NCBI GenBank assembly: GCA_035276685.1
Contig: DATELK010000088.1
Coordinates: forward strand, 1 to 64,000
Origin: JACVRN01 sp035276685
GTDB lineage: Bacteria > Acidobacteriota > Blastocatellia > Pyrinomonadales > Pyrinomonadaceae
DNA length: 64,000 nt
Reading direction: 5' to 3'
Part shown: in pieces, positions 43,877 to 52,467 of the stretch
Layout of the letters: each line of letters begins with the position of its first letter
Position numbering within the stretch: position 1 is the first letter of the stretch
The notes under the pieces: model-generated
What the model was told of the DNA's origin: nothing
Databases searched by the model: none
Seen by the model: the letters and a program-made list of their open reading frames with translations, nothing else
Position numbers and translations under genes: made by a program

Positions 43877-45826
43877 TCAGCCGTCCTCATGCAGAAGCTC
43901 ATCCAGCGCCCTTAAGAGCTTTTCAGCAGTGTAAGGTTTCGGGAGGAAAGTTTTAGCGCCGACGCTCGACGCTTCCGTAGCCTTGTCGCTCGCGCTGAGG
44001 CCGCTGGCGGCGATGATTTTGACCTGCGGGTTAAGCCTACGCAGAGCGCGTATGGTTGCTGGCCCGTCCATGAACGGCATCATCATGTCCGTCAGGACAG
44101 CCTTAATTTCATCTTTGTTCTCCGCGTAGAGCGCGACGGCTTCAGTCCCGTCGCTCGCCACGAGCACGCGGTAGCCGAAGGTCTCAAGTGTTCCCCGCGT
44201 AATCTCCCTGATTGACTCTTCGTCGTCAACGACCAGTATCAGCTCGTTGTGCCCCAAGGGAAGCTCCGCCTCACGCTTCTCCGCCTGCTCGCCGCCTTCC
44301 GCATCGAGCGCCGGAAGGTAGACCGTGAACTGGCTTCCCTTTCCCACTTCGCTGTAGACGTTGACGAACCCGCCGTGGCTCTTGACGATGGTCACGGCAG
44401 TTGAAAGCCCCAGGCCCGTGCCTTTGCCTATGTCTTTCGTCGTAAAGAAGGGCTCGAAGATTCTGCCCACGACTTCGGGCGGCATGCCGAGCCCAGTGTC
44501 CGCGATGGTGAGGGCGACGTACTTTCCTGCCTTGGCCTCAAGATGCATGCGAGCGTAGTTTTCATCCAACGTGACGTTTCCGGCCCGAATTGTAAGCTCG
44601 CCGCCCGCAGGCATAGCGTCGCGCGCGTTGACGCACAAGTTCATCAGAACCTGGTGAACCTGTGTCGGGTCGGCGGAAACAACCCACAGTCCTTCGGGGA
44701 TATAAAAATTGATGCTGATGGATTTCGGCAACGTGTCGGCGAGAATCTTAACGATGTCTTTGACGAGGTGCTTGGGCTGGACGGTCACGCGCTCGCCCTG
44801 CACGCCGCGCGCAAACGAGAGCACCTGACGTATCATGCTCGCGCCTCGCTCCGCGCTCTGTTGCAGCATTTTTAGATACTGGCGACTCGTCTCATCCGTG
44901 AGCCTCATCTGTAGCATGTCTATGCCCATCAATATCGGAGACAGTATGTTGTTGAGGTCATGAGCAATGCCGCCCGCCAGAGTCCCGATTGACTCCATTC
45001 GCTGCGCACGTAGGAATTGCGCCTCCATCTTTTTTCTTTCCGTGATGTCCGTGTTGATGACCAGCACGGACTCTGCCTCGCCCTTCGCGTCACGCACGAG
45101 CGTCCAGCGGCTCTCGACCGTAATGTCATCGCCGCTCTTAGTAACTTGAGAAAGCTCGCCCGCCCACTCACCGTCGCGCAGGAGCGCCAGTGAGGCTTCG
45201 TCGTACTGAGCCTTATTATCTCCGAAGAGGTTCGCGCGTACATTCGTGCCGAGGGCTTCCCGCTCGCTCCAGCCGTAGATGCGCTCCGCGCCCTTGTTCC
45301 AGTAACGAAGACGCCCCTCAAGGTCGCGCACGATGATGGCGTCGCGCGCTTTGTCCAGCAGCGCGGCCTGCTCGCGTATCCTCTCCTCTGCGCGCTTACG
45401 TTCCGTGATGTCGTAGCGTATGGCTATGTACTGGTAAGGCTTCCCTTCAGAATTGAGGAAAGGGACTATGGTCGTGTCCACCCAGTAGATTGAGCCGTCC
45501 TTGGCGCGGTTGCGAAGCTCGCCTCGCCAGACACGGCCAGAGGCAATCGTCGTCCACAAATCTCTGATGAACTCTTTCGAGTGATAGCCCGAGTTGATGA
45601 TGCGGTGGTCCTGGCCCAGAAGCTCTTCGCGCGAGTACTTTGAGATTTCGCAGAACTTGTTGTTGACGTAGTTGATGACGCCGCGCTGGTCTGTGATGGC
45701 GACGATGGCCGACTCGTCAAGCGCGAATTTTAAGTCGGCAAGCTCCTTCAGAGAGCGTTCGAGCGCCTCCTGCGCGCTCAGGCTCGCGCCTTCCTGCTTA
45801 TTAAGCTGATTCACTTCGACGCTCAT
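43877..45826 (-). CDS. Hybrid sensor histidine kinase (PAS-PAS-HisKA-HATPase-REC)
   Basis: The 649-aa soluble protein has two PAS/PAC modules (residues about 35-150 and 160-270; both with YRYDIT/INTDIT-type PAC ends). HisKA with phosphoaccepting His289 (GGIAHDLNNILSPI) follows, then HATPase_c (DTGLGMPPEVVGRIFEPFF, GKGTGLGLSTAVTIV). A C-terminal receiver has DDEE and Asp580 (LTDMMMPFMDG). There is no membrane segment, so it senses a cytosolic or diffusible signal. It sits 14 bp downstream of the sigma-54 regulator gene, in the same operon. Confidence 0.92.
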   Translation of the reverse strand: MSVEVNQLNKQEGASLSAQEALERSLKELADLKFALDESAIVAITDQRGVINYVNNKFCEISKYSREELLGQDHRIINSGYHSKEFIRDLWTTIASGRVWRGELRNRAKDGSIYWVDTTIVPFLNSEGKPYQYIAIRYDITERKRAEERIREQAALLDKARDAIIVRDLEGRLRYWNKGAERIYGWSEREALGTNVRANLFGDNKAQYDEASLALLRDGEWAGELSQVTKSGDDITVESRWTLVRDAKGEAESVLVINTDITERKKMEAQFLRAQRMESIGTLAGGIAHDLNNILSPILMGIDMLQMRLTDETSRQYLKMLQQSAERGASMIRQVLSFARGVQGERVTVQPKHLVKDIVKILADTLPKSISINFYIPEGLWVVSADPTQVHQVLMNLCVNARDAMPAGGELTIRAGNVTLDENYARMHLEAKAGKYVALTIADTGLGMPPEVVGRIFEPFFTTKDIGKGTGLGLSTAVTIVKSHGGFVNVYSEVGKGSQFTVYLPALDAEGGEQAEKREAELPLGHNELILVVDDEESIREITRGTLETFGYRVLVASDGTEAVALYAENKDEIKAVLTDMMMPFMDGPATIRALRRLNPQVKIIAASGLSASDKATEASSVGAKTFLPKPYTAEKLLRALDELLHEDG

Positions 45827-45840
45827 TAATATAAGTGTCT

Positions 45841-47280
45841 CTACTTGGAGGGCGTCGAATCTACGCCCGCGCCTTCAATCGTATCCAGCTTTTTGAGTCG
45901 GTAGCGAAGCTGGTCGCGCGAGATGCCCAGAAGCTCTGCCGCGCGTGTCTGGTTGCCTTTGCTTCGCTTGATGGCCTGCTCGACCAGCGACATCTCAACC
46001 TCTTCGAGCGAGAGGCCCTCGGGCGGGAGCCTGTAACTGCCTTCACCGTCCGAAGCCGCTCCGGCCGCGACGCTCACTTGTCCTGTGACTCTTCCCGTCA
46101 AATCGCGCGGAAGATATTCGAGGGTGATAATCTCATTGTCTTCCAGAATCAGCGCCCGCTCGATTACGTTCCTCAGCTCTCTGACGTTGCCGGGCCAGCG
46201 GTAGCTGAGGAAGGCCTCTCTGACCTCCGGCGAGATGCCGCGAATCTCTCTGCCCAGACGCAGCTTCTTACTAAAGTCCGCTATGTAGTGCTCCGCCAGC
46301 AGAAGCACGTCTCGGCCGCGCTCGCGTATCGGGGGAATGTCAATCTGTATAACCGAGAGACGGAAGTAGAGGTCTAGGCGAAAGCGTCCCTGCTCGCTTT
46401 CAGACCTCAAGTCGCGGTTGGAGGCGGCTATGATACGCACGTCAAGCGGAATGTCCTTAAGCCCGCCGACGCGACGGAAAGCGCCTTCTTCAAGCACGCG
46501 TAGCAGCTTCGCCTGTAAGCTCAGCTCCAACTCGCCTATCTCGTCCAGAAAGAGCGTGCCGCCTTCGGCCTGCTCGAAGAGACCTTCCTTGCGCGCCTTG
46601 GCGTCAGTAAACGCGCCCTTCTCGTAGCCGAACAGCTCCGACTCAAGAAGATTGGCGGGAATCGCGGCGCAGTTGATGACGACAAAGGGAGCTTCCGAGC
46701 GGCGCGAGGCATAATGTATGGCCTTTGCGATTAAGTCCTTGCCGGTGCCGGACTCGCCCTGAAGCAGAACGGCAGAGGTCTCTGACTCGGCGACCTTACG
46801 CGCAATCTTTATCATCTCTTTTATGGCCTCGGACTCGCCGACTATCTGGTCGAAGCTGAAGGCGCGTGCGCGCTCCTGGCGAACGCGGCCGACCTCCTGA
46901 CGCAGCTGGTGCGCCTCCAGCCCGTTACGAATCGTGACCTCAAGCTCAGGCAGCTTGACGGGCTTGGCTATAAAATCGTAAGCGCCGCCGCGCAGGGCCG
47001 AGATGGTATTCTCCACGTCCACGTTGCCCGTAATCATGATGGCCACGGCGTCGGGCCTCTCGCGCTTGACCTCGCGCAGGATGTCCAGCCCAGACCCGTC
47101 CGGCAGGTCTATGTCCAGAAGCACGGCCGAGGGCCGCTCTTCTTCAAAAATCCTGACAGCATCCCTGACCGTCCCTGCCTCTACGGGCACGTAGCCCCAG
47201 CCACGCAACGCGTCACAGAGCAGTCGCCGAATCATCTGCTCGTCATCAACAACCAGAATTTTGTCCCGGGTAGATTTCAG
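45841..47280 (-). CDS. NtrC-type sigma-54 response regulator, probable CTG start
   Basis: REC (residues 1-120), AAA+ (about 150-385, with GESGTGKD, GAFTDA and LDEIGEL) and a Fis-type HTH (GNQTRAAELLGISRDQLRYRL). The first ATG in frame, at 47235, would remove the first beta strand and the paired acidic residues of the receiver. Upstream codons encode KSTRDKILVVDDEQ, then a stop at 47302-47304, with no ATG, GTG or TTG between. CTG 47278-47280 lies 9 bases after GGAGGA and restores the whole domain with Asp12/Asp13 and phospho-Asp56. GAFTDA replaces the usual GAFTGA sigma-54 contact loop. It is probably paired with the hybrid kinase 14 bp downstream. Confidence 0.85.
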   Translation of the reverse strand: MKSTRDKILVVDDEQMIRRLLCDALRGWGYVPVEAGTVRDAVRIFEEERPSAVLLDIDLPDGSGLDILREVKRERPDAVAIMITGNVDVENTISALRGGAYDFIAKPVKLPELEVTIRNGLEAHQLRQEVGRVRQERARAFSFDQIVGESEAIKEMIKIARKVAESETSAVLLQGESGTGKDLIAKAIHYASRRSEAPFVVINCAAIPANLLESELFGYEKGAFTDAKARKEGLFEQAEGGTLFLDEIGELELSLQAKLLRVLEEGAFRRVGGLKDIPLDVRIIAASNRDLRSESEQGRFRLDLYFRLSVIQIDIPPIRERGRDVLLLAEHYIADFSKKLRLGREIRGISPEVREAFLSYRWPGNVRELRNVIERALILEDNEIITLEYLPRDLTGRVTGQVSVAAGAASDGEGSYRLPPEGLSLEEVEMSLVEQAIKRSKGNQTRAAELLGISRDQLRYRLKKLDTIEGAGVDSTPSK

Positions 47281-47400
47281 CTCGGGCAGTCCTCCGCCAC
47301 GTCATAGAAGAGATTCATTGATGAGAGAAATTATAGTTGAATTTGAGGAAATTCAACAAAGCCGCCGTCTGTAAAGTAATGTTCAGCCTGGGAAGATTCA

Positions 47401-47477
47401 AACAGGGATGGACAGGATGCGCAGGATAAAAGAGAAACTATTTCTTCTTCTATCCTGCTTATCCTGTCTATCCTGTT
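47401..47477. repeat. Dispersed hairpin repeat, copy 1
   Basis: The left arm (47401-47428) consists of GACAGGAT-like words every 9-10 bases. The right arm (47451-47477) is its near-complement, with one base inserted in the left arm. A second copy lies at 61220-61304. The copies share arm sequence but differ in loops. Confidence 0.85.
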
Positions 47478-47517
47478 AATTGTCTTCTTCTTCAAACTGA
47501 GCCACTACCGAACGGCC

Positions 47518-48570
47518 TCACCCGCGCAGAGAGGCGTTGTCTATGACGAAGCGGTATTTGACATCGCTCTTCTCCATGCGGTCGTAGGCTTCGTCTATCT
47601 TCTGGATTGGAATCATCTCTATGTCCGAGACGATTCCCTTCTCGGCACAGAAGTCTAGCATCTCCTGCGTCTCAGGGATGCCGCCTATGAGCGAACCGGC
47701 TATTGCGCGGCGCTTGAAGATGAGCGCCATCACGTCCGGCGAAGGATGTGAATGCTCAGGAGCGCCTACGAGCACGAGCGTCCCGTCGCGCTTCAGCAGA
47801 TTGGTATAAGCGTCAAGGTTATGGCTCGCCGCCACAGTGTCCAGTATAAGGTCGAAGCTGTTTGCGTGGGCCTCCATCTCTTCGGTGTTGCGCGAGACAA
47901 TCACCTCGTCTGCGCCGAGCGCCAGGGCGTCCTCGCGCTTGTTCTCGGAAGTCGTGAAGGCGACCGTGCGCGCACCCATAGCGTGCGCCAGCTTTAACCC
48001 CATGTGGCCCAAGCCGCCTATGCCGACGATGCCGACCTTCATGCCCGGCCCCACCTTCCAATGGCGCAGAGGCGAATAGGTAGTGATGCCCGCGCAAAGG
48101 AGCGGCGCGACAGCAGCGAGTTGTTCCTCGGGGTGAGTTATCTTGAGCACGAACTTTTCGTCCACCACTATTCGCTCGGAGTAGCCGCCGAGCGTGTGGC
48201 CGGGAGCCTCTTCGACCGGCGTGTTATAAGTGCCTATGAAGCCGTTCTCGCAATACTGCTCCAAACCTTCCTCGCAGGCGCGGCAATGCTGGCAGCTATT
48301 GACGAGGCAGCCCACGCCCACCGTGTCGCCGACCTTGAACCTCTTCACCTCATCACCAACGGCCGCGACGTGGCCCACAATCTCGTGACCCGGAACGCAG
48401 GGGAAGAGCGTGCCCTCCCATTCGGAGCGGACGGTGTGCAGGTCTGAATGGCAGACGCCGCAATAGGCTATCTCTATCTGAACGTCTCGCGCTCCCGGTT
48501 GGCGTCGCTCTATGTCTAAAGCTTCCAGAGGCCTGTCGGCAGCATAAGAGCCATAAGCTTTGATACCCAC
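47518..48570 (-). CDS. Zinc-dependent alcohol dehydrogenase (YahK/CAD-like)
   Basis: The 350-aa protein has catalytic zinc ligands in CGVCHSDLHT and GHEIVGHV, a structural zinc lobe (CQHCRACEEGLEQYC), and the NADP-binding motif GIGGLGHMGLKLAHAMGA. Family members reduce aldehydes with NADPH. The start at 48570 is followed by MGIKAYGSYA, typical of the YahK group. It diverges from the monooxygenase gene at 48759. Confidence 0.92.
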   Translation of the reverse strand: MGIKAYGSYAADRPLEALDIERRQPGARDVQIEIAYCGVCHSDLHTVRSEWEGTLFPCVPGHEIVGHVAAVGDEVKRFKVGDTVGVGCLVNSCQHCRACEEGLEQYCENGFIGTYNTPVEEAPGHTLGGYSERIVVDEKFVLKITHPEEQLAAVAPLLCAGITTYSPLRHWKVGPGMKVGIVGIGGLGHMGLKLAHAMGARTVAFTTSENKREDALALGADEVIVSRNTEEMEAHANSFDLILDTVAASHNLDAYTNLLKRDGTLVLVGAPEHSHPSPDVMALIFKRRAIAGSLIGGIPETQEMLDFCAEKGIVSDIEMIPIQKIDEAYDRMEKSDVKYRFVIDNASLRG

Positions 48571-48758
48571 GTGTGTTCTCCTCTTCTTAAAAACATGTAA
48601 TGTTTGAATAACAGGAGTAAGCGTGAAAATCGTCGCGGAAGCATGTGCGATTCCTGCTGAAAGGGTGGCGTTTTTTCCCTCGTGAAATGGATAGTATTTG
48701 ACAGCGCGGAGGGAGACGTTTACCGTCAGGTATCGACGCAGGTGTTGAAGGGCTGAGC

Positions 48759-50252
48759 ATGGAGCATTTCGACGTTTTGATAGTGGGCGCGGGACTCTCA
48801 GGCGTGGGCGCGGCCTGTCACCTGCGGCAGAGGTGTCCGCAGAAGAGCTTCGTCATCCTTGAGGGGCGTGCCTCTATGGGAGGCACTTGGGACTTGTTCC
48901 GCTATCCCGGCATCAGGTCTGACTCTGACATGTACACGCTCGGCTACAGGTTCCGCCCGTGGCGCGACCCCAAGGCCATAGCTGACGGGCCAGCCATACT
49001 TAACTACATACGCGATACGGCACGCGAGTTCGACGTGGACAAAGAGATTCGCTTCAACCATCGTGTCAGAAGCGCGTCGTGGTCTTCGCAGGATGCGCGC
49101 TGGACGGTCGAGGCAGAGACAGGGCCTGAGAAGAGGGAGGCGCGCTTCACCTGCAACTTCCTGTACCTCTGCACGGGCTACTACGACTACGAGCAGGGAT
49201 ACACGCCCGAGTGGCCCGGGGTGCAGCTTTTCCGGGGCCGCATCATTCACCCGCAGAAGTGGCCCGAAGACCTTGACTACGAGGGCAAGCGAGTGGTGGT
49301 AATCGGGAGCGGTGCGACCGCGGTCACGCTCGTCCCTGCGATGGCCGAGCGCGCGGCGCACGTCACCATGCTTCAACGCTCGCCCACTTACGTCGTCTCT
49401 CGTCCCGCAGAAGACAAGATAGCGAACTGGCTACGCAAACGTTTTTCGGCACGCATAGCATACGCCGTCACGCGCTGGAAGAACGTGCTGCTGGGAATGT
49501 TCTTCTACAACCTCGCGCGCAGGCGGCCCGAAGTGATGAAGAGGCTGATAGCGAAGGGCGTCAGGCATCAGCTAGGCGAAGACTACGATCTCAGGCACTT
49601 CTCGCCGCGCTACAACCCCTGGGACCAGCGGCTCTGCCTAGTCCCGGACGGAGACCTCTTCCGTGAGATTCGGGCGGGCCGCGCGAGCATAGTGACGGAT
49701 AACATAGAGACCTTCACGGAGACGGGCCTGAGGCTTGAGTCCGGCGAGCAGTTGGAAGCAGACATCATAGTGACGGCGACGGGGCTCGTGCTGAAGATTA
49801 TGAGCGGGATGCAGCTGATGGTTGACGGGCAGGCGGTGGAGCTATCGAAGACCATGGCCTACAAGGGCATGATGTACAGCGACGTTCCCAATCTCGCTCA
49901 GGCCTTCGGCTACACGAACGCGTCGTGGACTCTGAAGTGCGACCTCACGGCCGAGTACGTCTGCCGCATCTTGAATCACATGGACAGGCACGGCTTCGTT
50001 CAATGCACGCCGCGCGCGAACGACGCGTCCGTAGAGGAAGTGCCTATACTCGACTTCAACTCGGGCTACGTGCTGAGGGCGCTCGACACGCTGCCGAGGC
50101 AGGGCTCCAAGACGCCGTGGCGGCTGCACCAGAACTACGTGAAAGACCTCTCCATGCTAAGGTACGGGCGCGTGGAGGACGGCACTATGGAATTTAAGGC
50201 GGCACCTGAAGCGGTGCGGGCCGGGCGGGAGGAGGCTTTAGAGCATGGCTGA
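48759..50252 (+). CDS. Flavin-containing Baeyer-Villiger-type monooxygenase
   Basis: The 497-aa protein has an FAD motif (LIVGAGLSGVGAACHL) and SMGGTWDLFRYPGIRSDSDM. The fingerprint FRGRIIHPQKWP lies before the second dinucleotide motif (VVVIGSGATAVTL), as in Baeyer-Villiger monooxygenases. Such enzymes insert oxygen into ketones using NADPH. It overlaps a downstream SDR gene by 8 bp, so the pair probably acts on the same substrate. Confidence 0.9.
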   Translation: MEHFDVLIVGAGLSGVGAACHLRQRCPQKSFVILEGRASMGGTWDLFRYPGIRSDSDMYTLGYRFRPWRDPKAIADGPAILNYIRDTAREFDVDKEIRFNHRVRSASWSSQDARWTVEAETGPEKREARFTCNFLYLCTGYYDYEQGYTPEWPGVQLFRGRIIHPQKWPEDLDYEGKRVVVIGSGATAVTLVPAMAERAAHVTMLQRSPTYVVSRPAEDKIANWLRKRFSARIAYAVTRWKNVLLGMFFYNLARRRPEVMKRLIAKGVRHQLGEDYDLRHFSPRYNPWDQRLCLVPDGDLFREIRAGRASIVTDNIETFTETGLRLESGEQLEADIIVTATGLVLKIMSGMQLMVDGQAVELSKTMAYKGMMYSDVPNLAQAFGYTNASWTLKCDLTAEYVCRILNHMDRHGFVQCTPRANDASVEEVPILDFNSGYVLRALDTLPRQGSKTPWRLHQNYVKDLSMLRYGRVEDGTMEFKAAPEAVRAGREEALEHG

Positions 50253-51066
50253 GCTAATGCGCCTTGAAGACAGAACGGCCGTCATCACGGGCGCGGGCGG
50301 CGGCATAGGCAGGGCCATCGCCGTCTCGCTTGCGCGCCGCCGCTGCCACCTCGCGCTGGCCGACATAAACGAAGCCGGGCTGGAAGGCACGGAAGATTTG
50401 GTGCGAGAGTCGGGCGTGCGCGTCTCTCGTCACCGGCTGGACGTGTCAGACCGCATGGCAGTGGCAGACTTCCCAGCGCAGGTCGTGGCGGAGCACGCGG
50501 GCGTTGACCTGCTCATCAACAACGCTGGCGTGGCCGTGGGCGGCACCTTCGAGCAGGTCTCGGATGAAGACTTCGAGTGGTTGTTTGAAATCAACTTCTG
50601 GGGAGTGGTGCGTATGACGCGCGCCTTCCTGCCGCTGCTTCGCGCGAGCAATGAAGCGCGCATAGTGAATCTTTCAAGCGTCTTCGGTATTGTCGCGCCG
50701 CCCGAGCAGGTGGCTTATGCGGCGAGCAAGTTCGCGGTGCGTGGATTTTCCGAGGCGCTGCGTCACGAGCTTCAAGGCTCGGGCGTAGGTGTCACCGTAG
50801 TACATCCGGGCGGCGTGGCAACTTCCATAGCCGAGAATGCGCGCGTTCCTGCTGGCGCGACCGAAGAGGAGATAGAGCGGCGCAAGAAGCGTTTCCGAAA
50901 GTTATTGCGGCTTCCGCCGGAGGTCGCGGGCGAGACAATCGTGCGCGGCATAGAGCGCCGACAGGAGCGAGTGCTGATAGGCTCGGACGCAAAATTCATA
51001 TCGCTGGTGGCGCGCGTCCTGCCCGTCTCCTACTGGAAAGTGCTTGCGCGTCGTGCAGGAAAATGA
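50245..51066 (+). CDS. Short-chain dehydrogenase/reductase
   Basis: The 273-aa protein has the NAD(P) motif ITGAGGGIGRAIAV, INNAGVAVGG, catalytic Ser in VNLSSVFGIV and the YAASK pair. It overlaps the monooxygenase by 8 bp. A redox partner role, such as oxidising an alcohol to the ketone the monooxygenase uses, is inference. Confidence 0.92.
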   Translation: MAELMRLEDRTAVITGAGGGIGRAIAVSLARRRCHLALADINEAGLEGTEDLVRESGVRVSRHRLDVSDRMAVADFPAQVVAEHAGVDLLINNAGVAVGGTFEQVSDEDFEWLFEINFWGVVRMTRAFLPLLRASNEARIVNLSSVFGIVAPPEQVAYAASKFAVRGFSEALRHELQGSGVGVTVVHPGGVATSIAENARVPAGATEEEIERRKKRFRKLLRLPPEVAGETIVRGIERRQERVLIGSDAKFISLVARVLPVSYWKVLARRAGK

Positions 51067-51099
51067 GCGCTTCGTTTGCCTCACGCGGGAAGCGCTCAA

Positions 51100-52320
51100 T
51101 TATGCTGCGGGCCTGAGGGCCGACGCCTTGACGATGCGGCTCATATTCTCAGGCGAGAAGAATGCCGGAATCTGCACCGTGCCGGTCACCGTGCCGAGGA
51201 AGCGGCCCGTCTCTACCTCGTTGCCCTGAAGTGCTTCAAAGAGCCTTATCATTTCGGGCGGCGGCGAGGCGAGTCTGGCAAGCTGAGTCGTGTGCTCGAA
51301 CATCGCCGTCACTTCCTCATTACGCTTTCGCTCATAATTGGCCAGAGCATCAATCATCACGCGCCTGCCGGAGAAGCCGTCGTCTAAAGCTTCCGCAAGC
51401 AGCTCCGCGTGACTGAAGCTGTTCGTGATGCCCTGCGCCGTGATGGGGTCTTTGACGTAGCCCGCGTCGCCCACGAGCGCCCAGCCCTCGCCATACGGCT
51501 TGCGAAAGTGGTTAGGCAGAAAGCCTGACCCTCTGAAGGGTTCTTCGCGGCGGCCTGCTCTGACACGCTCCGCGAGGGCGGGCGCGTGCTGGGCCAGAGT
51601 CCGCATGAACTCGGCCTCTATGTTCGACCTGACGCGATTGAACTCTTCCTTCGGCCAGACGGCTGTGACCATAGATAGACCGTCGTTGGTCTTATCGGCG
51701 ACCATCAAGTGCCCCTCGCGCGTGTAAAGCTCTACGCCCTGAAGCTGCACGCCGCTCCAGTATGAGTAGTAGTTACTGGTCAGCATTCCTTTATCGAAGT
51801 AGACGGGAGCCTCTACGCTGCGCGCGACGAATGAGCGCACGCCGTCAGCGCCTATGACTATGCGTGCATGTTCAGTCACAGCTGAGCCCTTCTTGTCGCG
51901 GCCACGCACGCCCGTTATCTTTCCTTCGCTGCTCACAAGCTCTTCGACAGAGAAGCCTTCGCGAAGCTCTGCTCCGGCCGCGACTGCCGCCTCTACTAAA
52001 ATCTTGTCCAGCACCGTTCGACGCGGGGCGTAGGCTTCCGCCACGTCGCCTTCGGCAGGGGGCGGCGTGCCGGTAATCGCAAACGGGCCTACGTCAAATC
52101 TTATCTCGGTCGTAGGGGGAACGTTCGAGGCGCGAATCTTGTCCAGCAAGCCCCAGCGCCTGAGACGCGCCACGCCCGGCTGGTGTATGTGGTGCGTGGA
52201 GATTGTGTCGCTCGGGAAAGTCGTCTTGTCCAGAAGCAGCACACGATAGCCTTTACGCGAAAGCAGCATCGCCAGCGGAGAGCCCGCGACGCGAGCGCCT
52301 ATGATAATTGCGTCGTACAT
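51100..52320 (-). CDS. FAD-dependent oxidoreductase, geranylgeranyl reductase/halogenase-like
   Basis: The 406-aa protein starts with AIIIGARVAGSPLAMLLSRKG (FAD-binding; the third glycine position is altered to GARVAGS) and has GDAGYVKDPITAQGITNSF, as in the FAD_binding_3 group (aromatic hydroxylases, geranylgeranyl reductases). The substrate is unknown. It converges with the SDR gene, 33 bp apart. Confidence 0.85.
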   Translation of the reverse strand: MYDAIIIGARVAGSPLAMLLSRKGYRVLLLDKTTFPSDTISTHHIHQPGVARLRRWGLLDKIRASNVPPTTEIRFDVGPFAITGTPPPAEGDVAEAYAPRRTVLDKILVEAAVAAGAELREGFSVEELVSSEGKITGVRGRDKKGSAVTEHARIVIGADGVRSFVARSVEAPVYFDKGMLTSNYYSYWSGVQLQGVELYTREGHLMVADKTNDGLSMVTAVWPKEEFNRVRSNIEAEFMRTLAQHAPALAERVRAGRREEPFRGSGFLPNHFRKPYGEGWALVGDAGYVKDPITAQGITNSFSHAELLAEALDDGFSGRRVMIDALANYERKRNEEVTAMFEHTTQLARLASPPPEMIRLFEALQGNEVETGRFLGTVTGTVQIPAFFSPENMSRIVKASALRPAA

Positions 52321-52467
52321 GTTAGAACTCCATAATCAAACCGAAGCTATTAACTCCTCACATCTATTAACGCGTAAATGGAGATTGAAAAGCATCAGCT
52401 AGCGGCAGGCGCACACCGGGACAGCTTGTTTGAGATGAGACTTATAAGGTAGGTGATAGAGGAAGAG

